Below are positions 15,475 through 23,497 of a DNA stretch of 36,939 nt, one piece after another. The notes under the pieces are model-generated. The model did not search any database. It had not been told where the DNA came from and was given only the letters and a program-made list of their open reading frames with translations. Every line of letters begins with the position of its first letter. Position 1 is the first letter of the stretch. Source of the stretch: Defluviimonas salinarum (GTDB lineage: Bacteria > Pseudomonadota > Alphaproteobacteria > Rhodobacterales > Rhodobacteraceae); the NCBI RefSeq assembly GCF_026013545.1, contig NZ_JAPDOG010000033.1, forward strand, positions 1 through 36,939, in the 5' to 3' direction. The position numbers were made by a program, and so were the translations under genes.

Positions 15475-17367
15475 CTACGCCCAGTCCCAGGGCCGGGTGA
15501 ACTCGCCGAGTTTCTGCTTCAGCGCCTGGGTGTCGACCTCTCCGGTCTTTTCGAGCCGCGCCACGAGGCCGAGTTTCTTGTCCTCGACAACCTCCTTCAC
15601 GTGCACGGCGAATCCCGCCTCCGCGAGCGCCGCGTCATAGACCCGCTCGATCGCGCGCTTCCTCAGGTCGGGCTTGAAGATCTTGCCCACCGCGGTCTTC
15701 GGCAGCTCGTCGAGGATCTCGATATGCTTCGGCACCGCCGCGCGCTCGCGGATATGGGCTTTCGCGTGGTCAAGCAGTTCCTCGACGGTGACCGCCGCGC
15801 CCGCGACCAGCTCGACATAGGCGCAGGGCAATTCGCCCGCAAAGGCGTCGGGCTGGCCGATCGCGCCGGCGAAGGCCACGGCCGGATGGCCCATCAGCGC
15901 CTCCTCGATCTCAGCGGGGTCGATGTTGTGGCCGCCGCGGATGATCAGGTCCTTCGCCCTGCCGGTGATCCAGAGATAGCCGTCCGCGTCGATCCGGCCG
16001 AGATCGCCGGTCCTGAGATAACGCCCCTCGGCGAAGAGCGCGCGGTTCTTGTCGACCTCGGTATAGGTCGAGCCCTCGAAGACGCCGGGATTGGAAATGC
16101 AGATCTCGCCGACCTCGTCGGTGCCGCATTCCTTGGTGACGCCGCCCTCGGCATCGGTGTGCAGGATCCGCACATGGGTATAGGGCAAGGGCAGACCGAC
16201 CGAGCCCACCTTCTTCGTGCCATCGACCGGGTTGCAGGAGACGAGACAGGTCGCCTCCGTCAGCCCGTAACCTTCGGCGATCTGCACGCCTGTCGCCTTC
16301 TCGAAACGGTTGTAGAGCTCCAGCGGCAGGGCCGCCGAGCCCGAGATCGCGATCTTGAGCGTCGAGACATCGGCATTCACGGGGCGCTGCATCAAGGCGG
16401 CGATGGCGGTCGGGACGGAGATCAGGAAGGTGACCTGCCAGCGTTCGATGAGCTTCCAGAAGTTGTCGAAGACGCCGTCGCCACGATAGCCGGCGGGCGT
16501 CGGCATCACCACATGCGCTCCCGCCGCGATCACCGACATGAAGACCGGATAGGCCGCGAAAACGTGGAAAAGCGGCAGCGGGCAGATCAGCACGTCGGTC
16601 TCGTCGAAGAGAAGCGTGCCGCCGAGCCAGCCGTTGTAGATCATGCCCGAGTAGAGGTGCTGCGCCACCTTGGGCATGCCCGTGGTGCCGCCGGTATGGA
16701 AGAAGGCCGCGACCCGGTCAGCCTTCGCATCCTCGAAAGTGAGCCGGTCGGCGGGCATCCTCGCGCATTCGGCGTTGAAATCCTTGACCACGGCCTTGTG
16801 CGCGACCGGGTTCTTGGGCCGGACGAGGGGCACGATCCAGGACTTCGGCGGCGTCAGGTAGCGGTTGAGATCGACCTCGAGGACGGTCTGCACACCCGGC
16901 GCGAGCTTCAGCGCGGCGGCGGCCTTCTGCGGAACGTCGGTCTTGGGGAAGGCCTTCAGCGTCACCAGCACCTTGGCCTTGGTCTCGCGCAGAATCGCGG
17001 CGATCTGCTCGGGCTCGAGAAGCGGGTTGATCGGATTGACGATGCCCGCGACCGCGCCGCCAAGAAGCGTCGCCCCGGTCTCCAGGCAATTCGGCAGGAG
17101 ATAGGCGACGACGTCCTTCTCGCCCACGCCGAGGCTGCGGAAGAGGTTCGCTGCCTGGGTGACGCGGCCGTGGAGCTGGTTCCAGGTCCAGGTCTCCGCC
17201 TTCGCCTGCGGGTCCGAGAAGATCTGGAAGCTGATCGCACTGCGCGCGCCATGCGCGTCACGGGTTCTCGTCAGGAACTGGTAGAGCGTGACCGGCAGGT
17301 CGCGCTCCTCATACGGCATCTCGCGCTCGACCGCGTCCCGGTCGGCCACACCCGAAAACTTGCCCAT
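15475..17367 (-). CDS. Acyl-CoA synthetase / AMP-binding ligase
   Basis: The 630-residue enzyme starts at ATG 17367 (MGKFSGVADRDAVEREMPYE) after GGGGAGAG. ANL-superfamily motifs appear in order: the phosphate loop HTGGTTGMPK (224-233), GYGLTEATCL, the hinge motif TGDLGRIDADGYLWITGR, and the C-terminal PKTAVGKIFKPDLR with the catalytic lysine. It should activate a carboxylic acid to acyl-AMP and then acyl-CoA. The length and the start EREMPYEERDLPVTLYQ resemble bacterial fadD-like ligases for fatty or aromatic acids; the exact chain length cannot be read. It lies 154 bases from the ABC exporter gene on the same strand. Confidence 0.88.
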   Translation of the reverse strand: MGKFSGVADRDAVEREMPYEERDLPVTLYQFLTRTRDAHGARSAISFQIFSDPQAKAETWTWNQLHGRVTQAANLFRSLGVGEKDVVAYLLPNCLETGATLLGGAVAGIVNPINPLLEPEQIAAILRETKAKVLVTLKAFPKTDVPQKAAAALKLAPGVQTVLEVDLNRYLTPPKSWIVPLVRPKNPVAHKAVVKDFNAECARMPADRLTFEDAKADRVAAFFHTGGTTGMPKVAQHLYSGMIYNGWLGGTLLFDETDVLICPLPLFHVFAAYPVFMSVIAAGAHVVMPTPAGYRGDGVFDNFWKLIERWQVTFLISVPTAIAALMQRPVNADVSTLKIAISGSAALPLELYNRFEKATGVQIAEGYGLTEATCLVSCNPVDGTKKVGSVGLPLPYTHVRILHTDAEGGVTKECGTDEVGEICISNPGVFEGSTYTEVDKNRALFAEGRYLRTGDLGRIDADGYLWITGRAKDLIIRGGHNIDPAEIEEALMGHPAVAFAGAIGQPDAFAGELPCAYVELVAGAAVTVEELLDHAKAHIRERAAVPKHIEILDELPKTAVGKIFKPDLRKRAIERVYDAALAEAGFAVHVKEVVEDKKLGLVARLEKTGEVDTQALKQKLGEFTRPWDWA

Positions 17368-17521
17368 CTGGTCTCTCCCCTCAGCCCGCTTGGCGGGTCC
17401 GCTTTGATCCGAAGATGCGGGCAAAGCGCGCGTGGGGCAAGACCGGCGCGGCAATCGCGACGCGGCGTAAAATCGACAGATGCCGACCGCGGCCACTGGA
17501 GCTGCGCGACAACCGGCGCGT

Positions 17522-19312
17522 CTATTCCGCCGCCAGCCCCTCGGTGAACTGCAGCCGCGCGAGGCGCGCGTAAAGCCCGCCCTCGGCCACGAGCCGGTCA
17601 TGGGTGCCCGTCGCGACGATGCGGCCGTGATCGAAGACGATGATCCGGTCCGCCTTCTTCACGGTCGCAAGCCGGTGCGCGACGATGATCGTCGTGCGAT
17701 CCTTCGACACGACCTCGACCGCCTTCTGCACCGCGCGCTCGCTTTCCGCGTCCAGCGCCGAGGTGGCCTCGTCGAGAAGCAGCACCGCGGCATCGCGCAG
17801 GATCGCTCGGGCGATGGCGATGCGCTGCTTCTGCCCGCCCGAGAGCATCACGCCGCGCTCGCCGAGCCAGGTGCCGTAGCCGTCGGGGAGCGCCGCGATG
17901 AAGTCATGCGCGGCGGCGGCGCGGGCCGCGGCCTCGACCTCGGCATCGCTCGCCTCGGGGCGGCCGTAGCGGATGTTCTCGCGCGCCGAGGCGGCGAAGA
18001 TCACCGGGTCCTGCGGTACCAGCGCGATCGCCCGGCGGAAATCGGCCCGCGCCATTGCGTCGAGCGGCACCCCGTCGAGCGTGACGCGGCCCCGGTCGGG
18101 GTCGTAGAAGCGCAGGAGAAGCTGGATGACGGTCGTCTTGCCCGCCCCCGACGGCCCCACCAGCGCCACCGTCTCGCCGGGCTTCACATGCAGATCGACC
18201 GCCTCGAGCGCCGACTGCTCGGGCCGGGTCGGGTAGTGGAAGGTGACGCCCTCGAAGCCGATCTCGCCCCGGACCGGGCGCGGCAGCGCGACAGGCTTCT
18301 CGGGGTCGGTCACGCTGTCACCGGCGCCCAGAAGCTCCACCAGCCGCTCGGTTGCACCGGCCGCGCGCTGCAGTTCGCCCCAGATCTCGGACAAAGCCGC
18401 GACCGAGCCCGCCGCCATCACCGCGTAGATCACGAACTGCACCAGCGCGCCCGGCGTCATCGCGCCCGTACGCACGTCGCGCGCGCCGATCCAGAGGACG
18501 CCGACGACCCCGGCGAAGACGAGGAAGATGACGATGATCGTCATCACCGCGCGGGTGCGGATCCGGGCCCTGGCGGAATCGAATGCCTTCTCCGTCACCC
18601 GGCCGAAGTCCCTGCGCGAATGGTCCTCGTGGGTGAAGGCCTGCACCGTCTGCACCGCGCCCAGCGCCTCGGACGCCGCGCCGGACGAGGCCGCGATCCA
18701 GTCCTGGTTCTCGCGGCTGAGGCGGCGCAGCCGCCGTCCCTGGGTGATGATCGGCACGATGACCGCCGGCACGATCAGGAAGACGAGGCCGGTGAGCTTG
18801 GCCGAGGTCAGCATCATCAGCACGAGCCCGCCGACGAGGATCAGGAGGTTCCTCAGCGCCACCGAGACCGAGGAGCCGATCACCGACAGGATCAGGGTCG
18901 TGTCGGTGGTGATCCGGCTGATGATCTCGCCGGTCAGGGTGCGTTCGTAGAAGGCGGGGCTCATCCCGATCACCCGGTCGAAGACCGCGCGGCGGATGTC
19001 GGCCACGACCCTTTCGCCGAGCCTTGTCACGAGGTAGTAGCGCGCCCCGGTGCCGAGCGCGAGCAGCGCCGCGATGCCGATCGCGGCGCCGAAATAGCCG
19101 TCGAGCAGCTCCGCGCCGTTGCCGAACTCGTCGATCACCCGGCGCACCGCCTGCGGCAGGAGAAGCGAGACCGAGGCCGTCAGCGTGAGCGCGAGACCGG
19201 CGAGCACGACGAGCCCCCGATACGGGGCAATGAAGGGCCAGAGCCCGCCGAGCGCGCCGACGCGCTTCGACGCGGCGCGATCCTCGACCGCGGTGGATTG
19301 ATGTCGTGCCAT
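17522..19312 (-). CDS. ABC-type exporter, fused permease-ATPase (MsbA/lipid-multidrug type)
   Basis: A 596-residue half transporter starting at ATG 19312 (MARHQSTAVEDRA) after GGAGG. The N-terminal half has about six membrane segments (for example VVLAGLALTLTASVSLLL and NLLILVGGLVLMML). The C-terminal nucleotide-binding domain shows Walker A GPSGAGKT (386-393), signature LSGGQ (490-494), Walker B LLLDE (511-515) and the H-loop histidine at 546. It would work as a homodimer exporting a lipid or hydrophobic compound. It belongs with the MsbA/LmrA-like proteins, though the substrate is unknown. Confidence 0.9.
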   Translation of the reverse strand: MARHQSTAVEDRAASKRVGALGGLWPFIAPYRGLVVLAGLALTLTASVSLLLPQAVRRVIDEFGNGAELLDGYFGAAIGIAALLALGTGARYYLVTRLGERVVADIRRAVFDRVIGMSPAFYERTLTGEIISRITTDTTLILSVIGSSVSVALRNLLILVGGLVLMMLTSAKLTGLVFLIVPAVIVPIITQGRRLRRLSRENQDWIAASSGAASEALGAVQTVQAFTHEDHSRRDFGRVTEKAFDSARARIRTRAVMTIIVIFLVFAGVVGVLWIGARDVRTGAMTPGALVQFVIYAVMAAGSVAALSEIWGELQRAAGATERLVELLGAGDSVTDPEKPVALPRPVRGEIGFEGVTFHYPTRPEQSALEAVDLHVKPGETVALVGPSGAGKTTVIQLLLRFYDPDRGRVTLDGVPLDAMARADFRRAIALVPQDPVIFAASARENIRYGRPEASDAEVEAAARAAAAHDFIAALPDGYGTWLGERGVMLSGGQKQRIAIARAILRDAAVLLLDEATSALDAESERAVQKAVEVVSKDRTTIIVAHRLATVKKADRIIVFDHGRIVATGTHDRLVAEGGLYARLARLQFTEGLAAE

Positions 19313-19420
19313 TGCGCCTCCGTTCCTGCCCGAGGGTTTAGGCCGAGGGCGCGCGCGGGGCAAGCGGCGCGAAAGTCGCAGGGGCCCGAGACGCCGCGAC
19401 GCAATGAACGAGCGAATATC

Positions 19421-19484
19421 TTGACAATGTGCAATATTCTTCGACTGCAACCAGGATATTCCGCAGATATTTCGAAGAAAATTG
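19421..19484 (+). promoter_or_regulatory. Palindrome-rich control region of the stress protein gene
   Basis: Inverted arms CAATATTCTTCGA (19432-19444) and TCGAAGAAAATTG (19472-19484) match in 12 of 13 positions around a 27-base centre that itself contains two GATATT copies. TTGACAATGTGCAA (19421-19434) resembles an FNR/FnrL box (TTGAT-N4-ATCAA) with mismatches in the second half and overlaps a -35-like TTGACA. It lies about 90-150 bases ahead of the universal stress gene, in an AT-rich pocket. Regulation by oxygen or another signal is inferred, not shown. Confidence 0.4.
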
Positions 19485-19573
19485 CGTCATCCTGAAAATG
19501 AGGGACGGATTGCGGCTCGGATCGGGCGACACTGAACCACCCGAAGCCTCGGGGCATAACAAGGGAGAGAGAA

Positions 19574-20008
19574 ATGGCAAACATATATGTTGCCGGTTAC
19601 GACGGAAGCACCGCCGGCCGACGGGCGGTGGACTATGCCGTCGCCCGGGCAGAAGCGGCAGGCGCCGAATTGCTCGTCGCACATGTGCTTGAATGGTCAC
19701 CCTATTCCTTCCTCACGCCGGAGGAGATCGCCGAGCGGCACAAGCGCCGCACCGAGGAGCTGAAGCGCGCCGAAAGCGCCGTGACCGGCCCGCTGGCGGC
19801 GGATCTGTCCGGCAGAGGCGTGAAAATCTCGACCGAGATCCGCTATGGCCATGTCGCCGAAACGCTCTGCGAGATCGCGAAAGAGCATGGCGCATTACAG
19901 ATCTTCATCGGCCGGACCGGCCATTCCACGGTTGTAGAGCGGCTCTTCGGCTCTGTCGCGGGCACACTCGCGCAGATCGCGCCGGTGCCCTGCACCATCG
20001 TGCCTTGA
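19574..20008 (+). CDS. Universal stress protein (UspA family, ATP-binding type)
   Basis: A 144-residue protein, start ATG 19574 after GGGAGAGAG. The UspA fold is recognisable from NIYVAGYDGSTAGRRAVDYA and the ATP-binding motif G-x2-G-x9-G-S (G113, G116, G126, S127) in GRTGHSTVVERLFGS. Members of this class bind ATP and respond to starvation or oxygen limitation. It ends 24 bases before an AGCS transporter gene and is probably transcribed with it, suggesting a regulatory partnership with transport. Confidence 0.93.
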   Translation: MANIYVAGYDGSTAGRRAVDYAVARAEAAGAELLVAHVLEWSPYSFLTPEEIAERHKRRTEELKRAESAVTGPLAADLSGRGVKISTEIRYGHVAETLCEIAKEHGALQIFIGRTGHSTVVERLFGSVAGTLAQIAPVPCTIVP

Positions 20009-20032
20009 CCGGAACAGCACAGGGAACGTGAC

Positions 20033-21580
20033 ATGAAACACATCAGGGAAACGCGCATCGCGGCCTCCGCGGCAGGGCTGTCGCTTCTGGCGGGCACCGC
20101 AGGCGCCCAGACGCTCGACGAAACCATCAACGCGACCTTCGCGAGCGCCACGGGCTGGTTCGTCAATTTCATCTTCGCCCCCTTCCCGGGAACCTCCTTC
20201 CCGTGGATCGTGGCCTGGCTGGTGGTCGCCGCCTCGGTCTTCACCCTCTATTTCGGCTTCATCCAGTTCCGGGTGATCAGGCACTCGATCCAGCTCGTGA
20301 AGGGCGACTTCTCCGACCCCAATGACGCGGGCGAGGTCAGCCACTTCCAGGCGCTCGCCACCGCACTCTCGGGCACGGTCGGTCTAGGCAACATCGCCGG
20401 CGTGGCGGTCGCGGTCGGCATCGGCGGCCCCGGGGCGACGTTCTGGATGATCCTCGCGGGCCTCCTCGGCATGGCCTCGAAGTTCACCGAATGCACGCTC
20501 GGCGTGAAGTACCGCAACGAATACGAGGACGGCACCGTCTCGGGCGGTCCGATGTACTACATCACCAAGGGCTTTGCCGAACGCGGCAAGCCGGGGGGCA
20601 AGGTCCTTGCGGCGCTCTTCGCGGTGTTCTGCATCCTCGGCTCGTTCGGCGGCGGCAACATGTTCCAGGCCAACCAGGCGCACCAGCAGCTTTCGGGCGT
20701 GCTCGGCGAGTATCCGGGCTGGATCACCGGCGTCGTCTTCGCGATCATCGTCTTCATCGTCATCGTCGGTGGCATCAAGTCGATCGCCCAGGTGACCGAG
20801 AAGGTCGTGCCCTTCATGGCGATCCTCTACTGCGGCACCGCGCTCATCATCATCCTGATGAACATCGGCAACATCGGCTGGGCCTTCGGCCAGATCTTCG
20901 CGGGAGCCTTCACCGACATGGGCATCGCCGGCGGCGCGGTCGGCGCGCTGATCCAGGGCTTCAAGCGAGCGGCCTTCTCGAACGAGGCAGGCGTCGGTTC
21001 CGCTGCCATCGCCCACTCGGCCGTGCGCACGAAGGAGCCGATCACCGAGGGCTTCGTCTCGCTTCTGGAACCTTTCATCGACACCGTCGTGATCTGCACC
21101 ATGACCGCGCTGGTGATCATCTTCACCCAGCAGCTCATCGTCGATCCCGAAACCGGGCGCTATGTGATGGACGAGGCCACCGGCCGCATCGCGACCATCG
21201 ACGGCAATTCCGGCGTCGGCCTCACCTCGGCCGCCTTCGCCTCGGCCTTCTCGTGGTTCCCGTATCTCCTTGTGATCGCGGTGGTGCTCTTCGCCTTCTC
21301 GACGATGATCTCGTGGTCCTACTACGGGCTCAAGGCCTGGACCTACCTCTTCGGCGAGGGCAAGACGCAGGAGCTGATCTTCAAGCTGCTCTTCTGCTTC
21401 TTCGTGATCGTCGGCGCGGCGGCGAGCCTCGGCCCGGTCATCGACTTCTCCGATGCCGCGATCTTCGCGATGGCGGTCGTCAACATCATCGGGCTCTACG
21501 TCCTGATGCCGATCGTCAAGCGCGAGGTTGAAAGCTACCTCGGCCGCCTGCGCTCGGGCGAGATCCGCAAGTTCGCCTGA
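20033..21580 (+). CDS. AGCS-family amino acid:cation symporter (alanine/glycine type)
   Basis: A 515-residue membrane protein with an N-terminal hydrophobic segment ([16 protein letters not shown]) that may be a signal peptide, followed by roughly 10-11 membrane helices. Family signatures include [45 protein letters not shown] and the conserved [18 protein letters not shown] carriers import alanine, glycine or related amino acids with Na+ or H+. A universal stress gene lies 24 bases upstream and a good terminator follows. Substrates could include glycine, produced by the sarcosine oxidases in this window, but this is a guess. Confidence 0.93.
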   Translation: MKHIRETRIAASAAGLSLLAGTAGAQTLDETINATFASATGWFVNFIFAPFPGTSFPWIVAWLVVAASVFTLYFGFIQFRVIRHSIQLVKGDFSDPNDAGEVSHFQALATALSGTVGLGNIAGVAVAVGIGGPGATFWMILAGLLGMASKFTECTLGVKYRNEYEDGTVSGGPMYYITKGFAERGKPGGKVLAALFAVFCILGSFGGGNMFQANQAHQQLSGVLGEYPGWITGVVFAIIVFIVIVGGIKSIAQVTEKVVPFMAILYCGTALIIILMNIGNIGWAFGQIFAGAFTDMGIAGGAVGALIQGFKRAAFSNEAGVGSAAIAHSAVRTKEPITEGFVSLLEPFIDTVVICTMTALVIIFTQQLIVDPETGRYVMDEATGRIATIDGNSGVGLTSAAFASAFSWFPYLLVIAVVLFAFSTMISWSYYGLKAWTYLFGEGKTQELIFKLLFCFFVIVGAAASLGPVIDFSDAAIFAMAVVNIIGLYVLMPIVKREVESYLGRLRSGEIRKFA

Positions 21581-21607
21581 CGGCGAAAAGAGATCCGTGA
21601 CACCAGG

Positions 21608-21634
21608 GCCGGGCGGGAAACCGCCCGGCTTGTT
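21608..21634 (+). terminator. Terminator of the usp-AGCS unit
   Basis: GCCGGGCGG (21608-21616), a GAAA tetraloop and CCGCCCGGC (21621-21629) form a perfect 9-pair stem followed by TTGTT, 28 bases after the symporter stop. The T-run is short but the stem and loop are typical. Confidence 0.7.
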
Positions 21635-21692
21635 ACGCGCGAAGCGCGCCGGGAGGCGGCGAAGCGCAAGATTGGAATTGTCTGGAAATGAC

Positions 21693-21766
21693 TGGAGCGG
21701 GCGGCGGGAATCGAACCCGCGTCTTTAGCTTGGAAGGCTAAGGTCTTACCACTACACAACGCCCGC
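21693..21766 (-). tRNA. tRNA-Gly (TCC)
   Basis: The 74-base minus-strand gene has acceptor GCGGGCG pairing with CGCCCGC, then T and encoded CCA (TGG at 21693-21695 on plus). The anticodon stem TTAGC/GCTAA encloses loop CTTCCAA, giving anticodon TCC (Gly), and the T arm contains GGTTCGATTCC. It lies between the AGCS terminator and the methylated-amine island. Confidence 0.96.
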
Positions 21767-21778
21767 TCAGAGCTTTGC

Positions 21779-21807
21779 TACTTAGTCGACCGCCCCGGTG
21801 GCGTCAA
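21779..21807 (-). promoter_or_regulatory. Promoter of tRNA-Gly
   Basis: On the minus strand TTGACG (21807-21802), a 17-base spacer and TAAGTA (21784-21779) sit 12 bases ahead of the tRNA 5' end. The spacing is ideal and the boxes are good matches to sigma-70 consensus. Confidence 0.65.
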
Positions 21808-21858
21808 GGAGCCGCGACGCCCCTGCCCGCCATGCCCCGACACCATCGCACCCCCGAT

Positions 21859-21915
21859 GTCCGAAATGGAAGGGTCGCCGTCCGAATTGCGCGGGGCGTG
21901 CGCGGCCGAAATCGG
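21859..21915 (+). promoter_or_regulatory. Direct repeats upstream of mgdA (candidate AraC-type site)
   Basis: CCGAAAT at 21861, CCGAATT at 21882 and CCGAAAT at 21906 recur at spacings of 21 and 24 bases, about two helical turns each; the first two are both preceded by GT. Such direct half-sites are how AraC-family activators bind. A GlxA/AraC-type regulator is encoded behind this operon. No clear -35/-10 pair is seen, so an activator-dependent promoter is possible. Inference only. Confidence 0.4.
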
Positions 21916-21947
21916 CAAGAGTGCCGGAAACGTCAACGAGGATCGCC

Positions 21948-23198
21948 ATGCGCTATTCCGGCTTCAAAGTCATCAAGGAGGCCCTGACCGGCCACAAGGG
22001 CTGGCAGCCCGCCTGGCGCGATCCCGCGCCGCAACCGCACTATGACATCATCGTCATCGGCGGCGGCGGACACGGGCTCGCCACCGCCTATTACCTCGCC
22101 AGGCAGTTCGGCCAACACCGGGTCGCGGTGCTGGAAAAGGGCTGGATCGGCGGCGGCAACGTCGGGCGCAACACCACGATCATCCGCTCGAACTACCTCC
22201 TCGACGGCAACGAGCCCTTCTACGAGTTCTCGATGAAGCTCTGGGAGAACCTGGAGCAGGACTTCAACTTCAACGCGATGGTCAGCCAGCGCGGCGTGCT
22301 CAACCTCTGCCACACCGACGCGCAGCGCGACGCGATGCGCCGGCGCGGCAACGCGATGCGGCTCAATGGCGTCGATGCCGAGCTTCTCGACACCGAGGGC
22401 GTGCGCCGGATGGCGCCGTTCCTCAACTTCGAGAGCGCCCGCTTCCCGATCAAGGGCGGGCTTCTGCAGCGCCGCGGCGGCACCGTGCGCCACGATGCGG
22501 TGGCCTGGGGCTATGCACGCGGCGCCGACGCGCGCGGCGTCGACATCATCCAGAACTGCGAGGTCACGGGCTTTCGCATCGAGAACGGCCGCGTGAAGGG
22601 CGTCGAGACGACCCGCGGCTTCATCGGCGCGGGCAAGGTCGGGGTCGCGGTCGCGGGCTCCTCCTCGAAGGTCATGGGCATGGCCGGGATGCGGCTGCCG
22701 ATCGAGAGCCACGTCCTGCAGGCCTTCGTCTCGGAGGGGCTGAAGCCGGTCCTGCCCGGCGTCATCACCTACGGCGCGGGGCATTTCTACGTCAGCCAGT
22801 CCGACAAGGGCGGGCTCGTCTTCGGCGGCGACATCGACGGCTACAACTCCTACGCCCAGCGCGGCAACCTGCCGGTGGTCGAGGATGTCTGCGAGGGCGG
22901 CATGAGCCTGATGCCGATGATCGGCCGGGCCCGGCTTCTGCGGATGTGGGGCGGCATCATGGACATGTCGATGGACGGCTCGCCGATCATCGACAAGACC
23001 CATGTCGAAGGGCTCTACTTCAACGGCGGCTGGTGTTACGGCGGCTTCAAGGCGACGCCCGCCTCGGGCTGGGCCTTCGCGCACCTCTTGGCCACCGACA
23101 CGCCGCATTCCACCGCCAAGGCCTATCGCTTCGACCGGTTCCTCAAGGGGCTGATGATCGACGAAAAGGGCATGGGCGCCCAGCCGAACTTGCACTGA
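21948..23198 (+). CDS. mgdA: N-methylglutamate dehydrogenase subunit A (sarcosine-oxidase-beta-like)
   Basis: A 416-residue protein starting at ATG 21948 (MRYSGFKVIKEALTG). It has the FAD site IIVIGGGGHGLATAYYL (about 34-50), RHDAVAWGYARG with H182 as the likely covalent FMN site, and SPIIDKTHVEGLYFNGG near the end. It is a paralogue of the soxB product at 12034-13284. I assign it to N-methylglutamate dehydrogenase, not sarcosine oxidase, because the island also holds dmmDABC, an Amt gene and an mgsA-like gene, and because its delta partner lacks zinc cysteines. A second sarcosine oxidase remains possible. Confidence 0.75.
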   Translation: MRYSGFKVIKEALTGHKGWQPAWRDPAPQPHYDIIVIGGGGHGLATAYYLARQFGQHRVAVLEKGWIGGGNVGRNTTIIRSNYLLDGNEPFYEFSMKLWENLEQDFNFNAMVSQRGVLNLCHTDAQRDAMRRRGNAMRLNGVDAELLDTEGVRRMAPFLNFESARFPIKGGLLQRRGGTVRHDAVAWGYARGADARGVDIIQNCEVTGFRIENGRVKGVETTRGFIGAGKVGVAVAGSSSKVMGMAGMRLPIESHVLQAFVSEGLKPVLPGVITYGAGHFYVSQSDKGGLVFGGDIDGYNSYAQRGNLPVVEDVCEGGMSLMPMIGRARLLRMWGGIMDMSMDGSPIIDKTHVEGLYFNGGWCYGGFKATPASGWAFAHLLATDTPHSTAKAYRFDRFLKGLMIDEKGMGAQPNLH

Positions 23199-23209
23199 CA
23201 GGTCCCGAC

Positions 23210-23497
23210 ATGATCATCAACCACCCCCTGCTCGGCCCGCGCGACAGCCAGGAGTTCATCTATCTCGGCGACGCGAACCTGATCGAGCGCCCCGACTGGC
23301 AGGCCGCGAACGCTGTCGAGACGTTCCACGACTACCTCTACCTCCGTGACAACCCGGCCGGCGAGCACCGCGAGCTCTGGTACCACGAACAGGGCGACCG
23401 CAGCTGGCTCGTCGTCACCCGCAACACCGTCACCCACGAGATTTCCAAGGTCGAACTGGCCCGCGACGTGGCCCGGTCGAAGGGACGCAGTAAATGA
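23210..23497 (+). CDS. mgdB: N-methylglutamate dehydrogenase subunit B (delta-like, zinc ligands lost)
   Basis: A 95-residue protein beginning MIINHPLLGPRDSQEF, with RPDWQAANAVETFHDYLYLR and RELWYHEQGDRSWLVV following. It aligns with sarcosine oxidase delta over its whole length, including NPAGEHRELWYH and TRNTVTHEI. However, the CPxCG pair is replaced by HPLLG, and the later Cys four residues after the His is Asp (HEQGD). The protein contains no Cys at all, so the structural zinc of the sarcosine oxidase delta subunit cannot bind in the usual way. It lies 11 bases after mgdA and overlaps mgdC (ATGA). Confidence 0.78.
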   Translation: MIINHPLLGPRDSQEFIYLGDANLIERPDWQAANAVETFHDYLYLRDNPAGEHRELWYHEQGDRSWLVVTRNTVTHEISKVELARDVARSKGRSK

